NCBI RefSeq assembly: GCF_022230885.1
Contig: NZ_JAKGCT010000002.1
Coordinates: 186,001-250,000 of the forward strand
Length of the DNA: 64,000 nucleotides
Reading direction: 5' to 3'
From: Paenalcaligenes niemegkensis
GTDB lineage: Bacteria > Pseudomonadota > Gammaproteobacteria > Burkholderiales > Burkholderiaceae_B
Under the pieces are notes generated by a model. That model did no database searches. It had not been told where the DNA came from and saw only the letters and a program-made list of their open reading frames with translations. Made by a program: the position numbers and the translations under genes. Of the stretch, positions 57,319 through 64,000 are shown piece after piece. The first letter of the stretch is position 1, and every line of letters begins with the position of its first letter.

Positions 57319-59394
57319 TTACGTCGCCGAGCCGAGTCTTTGCATCATCAGCTTATGCAAATTGACGGGTTTTCCGCGCCCTTGCACCTTGACATAGCTT
57401 CCATCAGGTAAAGCGCGCCAGGCCAACTGGTTATCCCGCATCGCATAACTGAAGGACTCGACAATGACTCGCCTTTTCAGGCGACGGTTCAGCACCGGGA
57501 TTCCAAGCTCTACCCGCCTGAAAAAGTTACGATCCATCCAGTCGGCCGAAGAAAGATAAACGTTTTCTTCGCCATCGTTATAAAAGTAAAATACCCGGGA
57601 GTGTTCGAGAAAACGTCCAACAATAGAACGCACCTGAATATTCTCAGAAAGGCCGGGTACCCCTGCCCTCAGGGCGCAAATCCCCCGGACAATTAAGCTT
57701 ATTTTTACGCCGGCCCGACTCGCCTCGTATAGGGCGCGTATAACTTGCGGCTCAAGCAGGGAATTCATTTTTGCCATAATTCTGGCTTTTTTCCCCGCTT
57801 CAGCATTCATTTGCTCTGTGCGGATTCGAGCAATCATGGTGTCATGCAAAGTAAAAGGCGACTGCAGCAACAATTTTAAATGCCGGAGAGCCCCAAGCCC
57901 GGTGAGCTGTGCAAAGACTTGATCCATGTCGTCACAGATGCCCCGGTCTGCAGTGATAAGGCCAAAGTCTTCATAAAGCCTGGCAGTACGAGGGTGATAG
58001 TTGCCCGTGCCCACATGGCCATATCGGCGGATCTCGCCATGCTCACGACGAAGAATCAACGCCATTTTGGCGTGTGTCTTATGGCCCACCACGCCGTAGC
58101 TGACATGAGCGCCGACCTCTTCCAGGCGAGCCGCCCAGTTGATGTTGGTCTGCTCGTCGAAACGAGCCATGAGCTCGACCACTACAGTAACTTCTTTGCC
58201 AGCGCGTGCGGCCATCAGCAAAATACTCATCAGCTCGGAGTCTTCACCGGTACGATAAATAGTTTGCTTGATTGCCACCACATTTGGATCAGCAGCGGCA
58301 GCACGCAAAAAACTGAGTACTGGCTGAAAGGACTCGTATGGATGATGCAGAAGCTGGTCGGATTTTGCGATTGCTGCAAACAGGCGAGCCGGCTGTTCCA
58401 TCAGCGAGTCAAAGGGCGCAGGAATAGGCGCCCTGTATTCTGGAAACAAAAGATCCGGCCGATCAGGTGTATCACAAAGCCGGGACAGCCTTGAAAGATT
58501 TACCGGACCCAGAACCCGATAAGTATCGACTTCACCCAGATGAAACTCGCGTTGCAGGAAATCAGCGAGATGCGCCGGAGTTGAAAGGTCAATTTCCAAG
58601 CGTACTGCTGCACCGAAGTTGCGTTGAGAAAGTTCGCCCTGAAGTGCTTGCCGTAAATTGGTGACTTCTTCTTCGTCGACAAACAGGTCACTATTACGCG
58701 TTACTCGCCACTGGTAGACCCCTTTGACCTGCATGCCAGGAAAGAGATCGTTAACAAACTCGCTAATCAGTGCAGTGAGCAACACATAGCCGTTTGGCAC
58801 ACCCCCGATATCAGCAGGTACCTTCATGAGTCTGGGTAGCGCACGAGGAGCCTGCACAATGGCAATTGATCCTGCTCGCCCAAAAGCATCAGTGCCAGCC
58901 ATTTCAATAATAAAATTCAAGCTTTTATTGTAGACACGCGGAAAAGGGTGTGCAGGATCCAGCCCTATAGGCGTAAGCAATGGCAAGATCTCGCGCAAAA
59001 AGGTCTCATACGCCCAAGCCCGTAAATCATCGTTCCAGTAACGAGGCAACAAGAGACCTATGCCCTCTTCCATGAGTCGGGGCAAGACATCGTTTACCAG
59101 CAGCTTATTTTGCTTGGCTACCAGTTTTTGAGTGGCTTCCTGGGCTTTCTGGAATGCTTGTTCAGGTGTATAGCCATCGTCACCCACCGCGCCTGGATTT
59201 TGGAGCATTTGCTCTTTAAGGCTGGAAACACGAATCTCAAAAAACTCGTCCAGGTTGGAACTAACGATGCATAGATAGCGCAAACGCTCAAGCAGTGGCA
59301 CCGCGTCATTTTCAGCCATGGCCAGTACCCGTTCGTTAAATTTCAATAGCGATAGCTCGCGGTTAACAAATAGAGCGTCAGCAGATGGGAGCAT
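57319..59394 (-). CDS. ppk1: Polyphosphate kinase Ppk1
   Basis: Transfers the terminal phosphate of ATP onto polyphosphate, reversibly; it is peripheral to the inner membrane. It is 691 residues long, normal for PPK1. The N-domain start is FVNRELSLLKFNERVLAMAE (around residue 9). The autophosphorylated His lies in VVGHKTHAKMAL (around 430), with GHVGTGNYHPRTARLYEDF following. The C-terminal second His region is ILVRGICALRAG-like (SLIVRGICALRAGVPGLSEN, around 560) followed by SSADWMDRN. It is divergent from ppx, with 199 bases between the starts. Confidence 0.96.
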   Translation of the reverse strand: MLPSADALFVNRELSLLKFNERVLAMAENDAVPLLERLRYLCIVSSNLDEFFEIRVSSLKEQMLQNPGAVGDDGYTPEQAFQKAQEATQKLVAKQNKLLVNDVLPRLMEEGIGLLLPRYWNDDLRAWAYETFLREILPLLTPIGLDPAHPFPRVYNKSLNFIIEMAGTDAFGRAGSIAIVQAPRALPRLMKVPADIGGVPNGYVLLTALISEFVNDLFPGMQVKGVYQWRVTRNSDLFVDEEEVTNLRQALQGELSQRNFGAAVRLEIDLSTPAHLADFLQREFHLGEVDTYRVLGPVNLSRLSRLCDTPDRPDLLFPEYRAPIPAPFDSLMEQPARLFAAIAKSDQLLHHPYESFQPVLSFLRAAAADPNVVAIKQTIYRTGEDSELMSILLMAARAGKEVTVVVELMARFDEQTNINWAARLEEVGAHVSYGVVGHKTHAKMALILRREHGEIRRYGHVGTGNYHPRTARLYEDFGLITADRGICDDMDQVFAQLTGLGALRHLKLLLQSPFTLHDTMIARIRTEQMNAEAGKKARIMAKMNSLLEPQVIRALYEASRAGVKISLIVRGICALRAGVPGLSENIQVRSIVGRFLEHSRVFYFYNDGEENVYLSSADWMDRNFFRRVELGIPVLNRRLKRRVIVESFSYAMRDNQLAWRALPDGSYVKVQGRGKPVNLHKLMMQRLGSAT

Positions 59395-59593
59395 AGTTAA
59401 ATTAATATCCGTCGTCAGTATCGGTAGACTTTTACACTGTTAATTTGACTATATTGTGAAAAAAGCAGGCGATGGTAAAAAAATAGAAATAAGGACATGT
59501 ATAAACTTGGCGGTCAGGAAATTCGTTACTGAACAAAACATGTCTTGGCGCTTGACCGTATAATCACATGACAATCATTAAATAACAGCCACA

Positions 59594-61117
59594 ATGGAAC
59601 AACTACTAGCAGCGGTAGACTTAGGCTCAAACAGTTTCCGACTTTCCATCGGACGCGTAGAACAACATAACGGTCATGCACAAATATATGCCATTGACCG
59701 CCTGAATCAATCTGTACGATTGGCCACAGGAATGGGTCCTGATAAACGCATAAGCACCGAAGCAATGCAACGTGCCGTCGATGTGCTCAAGCGCTTTAAC
59801 GAACGTATTGAAGGCTTTCACCCCAACCGTGTTCGAGCCGTGGCGACCAACACCTTCAGGGTAGCAAACAATCAGGAAGAATTACTTGAGGCTGCCGAAG
59901 CCGCACTAGGTTTCCCTATTGAAATCATTTCCGGCTACGAAGAAGCCAGATTAATTTACTCGGGTATCAGCAACGAGCTGCCGCCCTCCCAAAACCGGCG
60001 ACTAATGATTGATATTGGTGGCGGCTCAACCGAAGTCATTATTGGCCGTGGCTTTCAGCCCCAGTTGCTGTCATCGCTATATATGGGTTGTGTCAGCTAT
60101 ACGGATCGTTTTTTTGCTGATGGTTTAATAACAGAAAGCCGTATGCAAAAAGCCATCTTGGCAGCGCGTAGCGAACTTGAGGGTATTGCAAGGCAGTATC
60201 GAAAAACAGGCTGGCAAGAAGCCTACGGATCTTCTGGTACGGCTAAAGGTATTATTGCAATTTTACAAGCCAACGGCATGTCGAAGCGTGGTATTACCCT
60301 GGACGGGATGGAGCGTCTCAAAGCCAAGCTCGTACGAGACAAAAACGTAAACGTCACAAACCTGACCGGAATCAAATCCCACCGGGCGCCTGTGCTTGCC
60401 GCAGGACTGGCGATTATGATTGCTGCCTTCCAGGAACTTAAGATTAGTCTGATGCTTCCCGGCGAAGGTGCTTTGCGCGTTGGGGTGCTTTACGACTTGC
60501 TGGGCCGTGACTCAGAACGCGATAAGCGCGAAGAAACGGCTTTGCAATTAAGTAAGCGATATCAGCTTGATACTCGACAGGCCATACGGGTTAAAACGGC
60601 AGCCTTGCAATTCTTCAAGCAGCTGGCACTGCCAGACACTCCGGAAAATCAAGAGCTTGAACGTGCTCTTGGCTGGGCTGCTGATCTGCATGAAGTAGGT
60701 TTAAGCATTGCACACAACGACTACCATAAACATACTGCCTATGTTTTAGAACATGCAGACATGCCTGGTTTTTCTAAAGATGATCAGTCGTTATTAGCTT
60801 TCTTAACCCTGGGCCACCAAGGAAAGCTGGCCAAATTTGAAAATCATCATGCTGAACGTAACGAATGGCTGACATTACTGTGTTTGCGTCTTGCGGTGAT
60901 GTTAATGCGACGCCGTGAAGACTTGCCCGCCCTTCCAATCCAACTGCACAACAGCGATAAGAAAGTCATCATCGAGAACGACAAAGTATGGTTTTCATCT
61001 CGTCCGTTGTCAGAATATACGCTCCGGACTGAGCAGCAGCAATGGCTGAAAGCCCACTTCGAATTGAAGCTTAAAGGCGTAGATCTTCTTGCGGCACACG
61101 CGGAGAGCCCGCTATAA
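59594..61117 (+). CDS. ppx: Exopolyphosphatase Ppx (Ppx/GppA family)
   Basis: Hydrolyses terminal phosphates from polyphosphate, counteracting Ppk1; the family can also hydrolyse pppGpp. The 507-residue protein has the actin-like ATPase motifs AAVDLGSNSFRLSIGRVE (residue 6) and MIDIGGGSTEVIIGRG (around 136), and the EARLIYSG motif. The C-terminal HD-like domain spans about residues 320-500 (WAADLHEVGLSIAHNDYHKH). It is divergent from ppk1, and a strong hairpin terminator follows. Confidence 0.94.
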   Translation: MEQLLAAVDLGSNSFRLSIGRVEQHNGHAQIYAIDRLNQSVRLATGMGPDKRISTEAMQRAVDVLKRFNERIEGFHPNRVRAVATNTFRVANNQEELLEAAEAALGFPIEIISGYEEARLIYSGISNELPPSQNRRLMIDIGGGSTEVIIGRGFQPQLLSSLYMGCVSYTDRFFADGLITESRMQKAILAARSELEGIARQYRKTGWQEAYGSSGTAKGIIAILQANGMSKRGITLDGMERLKAKLVRDKNVNVTNLTGIKSHRAPVLAAGLAIMIAAFQELKISLMLPGEGALRVGVLYDLLGRDSERDKREETALQLSKRYQLDTRQAIRVKTAALQFFKQLALPDTPENQELERALGWAADLHEVGLSIAHNDYHKHTAYVLEHADMPGFSKDDQSLLAFLTLGHQGKLAKFENHHAERNEWLTLLCLRLAVMLMRRREDLPALPIQLHNSDKKVIIENDKVWFSSRPLSEYTLRTEQQQWLKAHFELKLKGVDLLAAHAESPL

Positions 61118-61135
61118 AGACGCAACAGCACGAGA

Positions 61136-61167
61136 AAAACCCGGGCAATATATTTATTGCCCGGGCT
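61136..61167. terminator. Bidirectional terminator between ppx and the OlsB-like gene
   Basis: CCCGGGCAATA (61140-61150) is perfectly complementary to TATTGCCCGGG (61155-61165). An A-run before it provides the T-run on the minus strand; the plus side has only a weak T-tract. Confidence 0.82.
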
Positions 61168-61207
61168 TATCAACCTGGGTGCTACAACCACCTGTCTTTA
61201 ATTTTGT

Positions 61208-61990
61208 CTACTCAAAACCGAAGTGGCGCCTATAGCGGGAATCAAGCTGCTGCAAATCCAATAACACGGGAAAATCTGCAGTATTGAAGTCGGGATCCCA
61301 GGCAGGTTCGCCACAAATATTAGCGCCTAAATTAAGATAGCCTTTAATCAACGGTGGAATCTTGGCCGGCAAAGTACTGTTTAACTTGTCGACCGGATAG
61401 CGGTGCAAAGGCGTTAATCGCGGCATATCCGGAGCTCGCACGATGGACTGTTGTGCCTCACGCCAAACCTTGGCGGCAGTTACGCCATCGTCACGCAAAC
61501 TAACGCTGGCACAGCCTAGCAGATAGCGGTAGCCCCCTTGGCGCATTAAATGTGCAATACCAGTCCAGAGCAGCATGATGACGCCGCCACTTCTATACTT
61601 GGAATGTATACATGAGCGCCCCACTTCCACAAGATTGTCTCGAATTCCTGCCAAAGGGCTGAGGTCGAACTCGGAGTCTGAATAATACCCATTAGCAAGC
61701 CTGGCGTTTTCAGGGCTTAAGAACCTGTAGGTGCCCACCACCTTATCTTTGGCTTGGTCTACGACCATAAAGTGCTCACACCAGGCATCAAAACGATCAG
61801 CGTCTATACCGGACTGGCTGTCTGGAAATACGGCATTCATTTCGTCAGAAAAGATCTTGAACCGTAGACGTTGTACCGCTTTTAACTCTTTCTTGTTTTG
61901 CACCAAACGTAGCTGCAGCCCGGTGGCAACTGGACTATGCCAAACGGACTGCGGTTTTTCATTAACAATTGTGGACCTGAGTTGTAGCAT
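61208..61990 (-). CDS. GNAT-type N-acyltransferase, OlsB (L-ornithine N-acyltransferase) family
   Basis: Acyltransferase of 260 residues in the autoinducer-synthase/OlsB fold (LQLRLVQNKKELKAVQRLRF at about residue 25, MVVDQAKDKVVGTYRFLSPE around 78, LVEVGRSCIHSKYRSGGVIM around 118). OlsB makes lyso-ornithine lipid from 3-hydroxyacyl-ACP, the first step to the phosphorus-free ornithine lipids used when phosphate is scarce. The start is ATG 61990 with GGAGG seven bases upstream. Location beside ppx, ppk1 and pst is consistent with phosphate-stress lipid replacement. No olsA gene is in the window. A haemolysin-like acyltransferase (PF13444) is the alternative name. Confidence 0.82.
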   Translation of the reverse strand: MLQLRSTIVNEKPQSVWHSPVATGLQLRLVQNKKELKAVQRLRFKIFSDEMNAVFPDSQSGIDADRFDAWCEHFMVVDQAKDKVVGTYRFLSPENARLANGYYSDSEFDLSPLAGIRDNLVEVGRSCIHSKYRSGGVIMLLWTGIAHLMRQGGYRYLLGCASVSLRDDGVTAAKVWREAQQSIVRAPDMPRLTPLHRYPVDKLNSTLPAKIPPLIKGYLNLGANICGEPAWDPDFNTADFPVLLDLQQLDSRYRRHFGFE

Positions 61991-62056
61991 TGTGGCCTCC
62001 AAAAACTTTTACACATCATGCCACTTTGATGTTACAAGTTTTTGATCCCCACATGA

Positions 62057-63399
62057 CTATTTTGTGACGTCTACGGCCTGTAACTGCTGCATACCTTCAT
62101 CGGTGAGCTCTTGAGTTTCGGCTTCTACCATCAGCCGTAGCTTAGGCTCGGTGCCAGAGGCCCGAATCAGCACTCGTCCGCGATCGCCCAGCTTGGCTTC
62201 AACGGCGGCTTTTGCCTTGCTAAGGCCAGCATGCGTGCGCCAGTCTTTGCCCGGCTCCCAGGCCACGTTAACCATGGTTTGCGGGTACATTTTAAGGTCG
62301 GACACCAGGTCACCCAGCTGACAGTTTCCATGACGCAAAGCGGTAAGTATCTGCAGCGCGGCAATAATTCCATCGCCTGTTGTGTGCCAGTCCAGACACA
62401 ACAGGTGGCCCGAGCTTTCGCCGCCGAAAGACCAGCCTCGCTGCAGCATCTGTTCAAGCACATAGCGATCGCCGACATTGGCACGCGCAAAGGACACCCC
62501 TAGCTGGGTCAGGCGCTTTTCGAGACCATAGTTAGTCATCAGCGTGCCGACTACACCCTTGACGTGACGAGACTGCATGCGGTCACGTACGATCATATAG
62601 AGCAGTTCGTCGCCGTTGTACAACTTACCTGAACTGTCGACCATTTGCAGGCGGTCTGCATCACCATCAAGGGCTATTCCCAGATCGGCCCCACGCTTTT
62701 GTACCACCTCTAGCAGGTGTTCGGGGTACATGGCACCTACACCATCATTAATATTGAATCCGTCGGGCTCGCAGCCTATGGCATAGACTTCGGCCCCCAA
62801 CTCTCGAAACACATGGGGAGCAATGTGGTAAGCAGCCCCGTGCGCCGCATCGACCACAATTTTTAGACCGGAGAGATCCAGTTCGTTGGGAAAGGTGCTT
62901 TTACAAAATTCTATATATCGCCCCGCGGAATCCTGGAGGCGACGTGCACGGCCAAGCTTATCGGAGGGCACACAATCAAGAGGAAGCTCGATGGCTTGCT
63001 CGATTGCAAGCTCGACCTCATCAGGCAGCTTCATGCCCTGGGCCGAAAAAACTTGATGCCGTTGTCTTGATAGGGGTTATGCGAGGCACTGATGACAATA
63101 CCTGCGGTCAGGCGCAAGGTGCGTGTGAGGTAGGCTACGGCGGGAGTAGGTACAGGCCCGGCCAGCAGCACATCGACACCTGCTGCTGACAAACCGGCCT
63201 CAAGCGCGGACTCGAGCATATAACCGGAGATACGCGTATCTTTACCAATGACAACTGTTGGACGATTGGCCCCGCGAGTGTCTTTGCTTAAAACTCTACC
63301 GGCAGCGTAACCCAAACGTAATGCAAACTCTGCATTGATGGTTGCCCCACCTACCTCGCCACGTACCCCATCGGTACCAAAATATTTACGCTTATTCAT
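62057..63399 (-). CDS. glmM: Phosphoglucosamine mutase GlmM, apparent frameshift
   Basis: Interconverts glucosamine-6-phosphate and glucosamine-1-phosphate for UDP-GlcNAc, peptidoglycan and LPS synthesis; normally essential. The N-terminal part ([20 protein letters not shown]) contains the active-site Ser loop [19 protein letters not shown]. The frame then breaks at an A6 run (63046-63051). One extra base gives [20 protein letters not shown] and a single 447-residue protein. The metal loop [14 protein letters not shown] and the C-terminal phosphate-binding [15 protein letters not shown] lie in the second frame. The ATG overlaps the folP stop codon (ATGA). Because the gene is normally indispensable, the break is most likely an error. 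Confidence 0.92.
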
Positions 63400-64000
63400 T
63401 CGGATACTCCGTATTCAACCGCCATCCATATGCGCAAGGCGTCTGCAGATTGCGCTACATCGTGAACCCTGAGGACACTGGCCCCGTGATGCACTGCTGC
63501 CAGCATGCCGGCAAGACTGCCTGCAACACGTTCAGGGGTGGTCGATTCACTAGGTGAGCAATCATGGACTTGCGCGATAAACCAATCAACCAAGGATAAG
63601 ACTCTATACGCAATTGGGACAAGCCACGTAACAAGCTGTAATTTTGAGCCACGGTTTTACCAAATCCCAAGCCGGGATCAAGCATGATTCGACGTGGATC
63701 TACGCCTGCCTTTCTTAGACGGGCTATGTGGTGCGTAAGGAAGTCTCGAACTTCAGTAACAACATCGTTGTAAGCCGGAGCCTGCTGCATGGTTTTAGGC
63801 TCGCCCTGCATGTGCATGACACACAGACCGACGTTCGCGTCTGCAACCGCCTGCACTGCGGCCTCACTGCGAAAGCCTGCAATGTCATTAATAATATCGG
63901 CACCGGCCTTAATGACTTCGACCATGACTTCGGGCTTGAAGGTGTCGATTGACAGCGGCACGTTATCAGCGCGCAACGCCTCGATTAACGGCAGGATCCG
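63396..64000 (-). CDS. folP: Dihydropteroate synthase FolP (N-terminus outside window), apparent frameshift
   Basis: Joins p-aminobenzoate to dihydropterin pyrophosphate in folate synthesis; the target of sulfonamides. The visible part covers about the C-terminal 200 residues: [40 protein letters not shown], the phosphate-binding [20 protein letters not shown] and [17 protein letters not shown]. The frame breaks at a G4 run (63535-63538). One extra base restores [20 protein letters not shown], the conserved C-terminal helix region. Its stop codon overlaps the glmM start, the folP-glmM order found across proteobacteria. The gene is normally needed for growth, so this is another likely sequence error. 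Confidence 0.9.

Overview
The window looks like a chromosomal segment of a betaproteobacterium in the order Burkholderiales, most likely Alcaligenaceae (a relative of Bordetella, Pusillimonas or Advenella). This is inferred from gene content and order: folP-glmM, ppx/ppk1, pstSCAB, dapA-bamC, mutS, thiC and suhB/trmJ/cysE, all with beta-proteobacterial-type proteins. No species can be named from the sequence alone.

Layout. 1-13.4 kb: housekeeping and metabolic genes (uppP, a TerC/CorC membrane protein, suhB, trmJ, cysE, an IclR regulator, MscS, a luciferase-like monooxygenase, gamma-glutamyltransferase, a Tat-exported molybdopterin reductase with a fused c-type heme domain), ending at tRNA-fMet. 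13.5-18.2 kb: a GC-richer accessory block holding Rrf2, a methyltransferase with a 22-codon flavoprotein remnant, and a MarR/FAD-monooxygenase/MFS cassette. 18.3-20.4 kb: thiC behind a TPP riboswitch. 20.6-28.2 kb: a second accessory block (esterase, mipA, SDR, AraC, TetR, LysR, TauE, small HTH gene). 28.2-35.5 kb: mutS, a Fur-boxed FecR-like gene, dapA-bamC, an M50 protease, a YciO-type gene and tRNA-His. 35.5-45.2 kb: a stress cluster with its own sigma-54 machinery. 45.4-53.2 kb: PaaX, tRNA-Arg, polysaccharide deacetylase, phospholipase A, tRNA-Pro, DUF421, a flavin amine oxidase with its cytochrome c, a solute-binding protein and DoxX. 53.3-64 kb: phosphate and polyphosphate genes (pstSCAB, ppk1, ppx), an OlsB-like acyltransferase, glmM and folP.

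The most notable region is 35.5-45.2 kb, between tRNA-His and tRNA-Arg. It encodes a divergent RpoN (sigma-54), an AAA+ sigma-54 activator that has a degenerate receiver and no DNA-binding domain, and a set of envelope and osmotic stress genes: a DUF883/ElaB-like protein, a BON protein, OtsA, OtsB, a YhxC-type SDR, a DUF4142 protein and a cardiolipin synthase. Four GGCAYR-N4-TTGC elements, the -24/-12 signature of sigma-54 promoters, lie in front of DUF883-BON, SDR-otsB, otsA and DUF4142. I infer a local sigma-54 stress regulon.

A caveat affects many entries. At least 14 genes are broken by single-base indels, nearly all apparent 1-base deletions in homopolymer runs. These include glmM and folP, which are normally essential. 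Sequencing or assembly error is the simplest explanation, so I annotate these loci as whole genes and give the position of each suspected frameshift.
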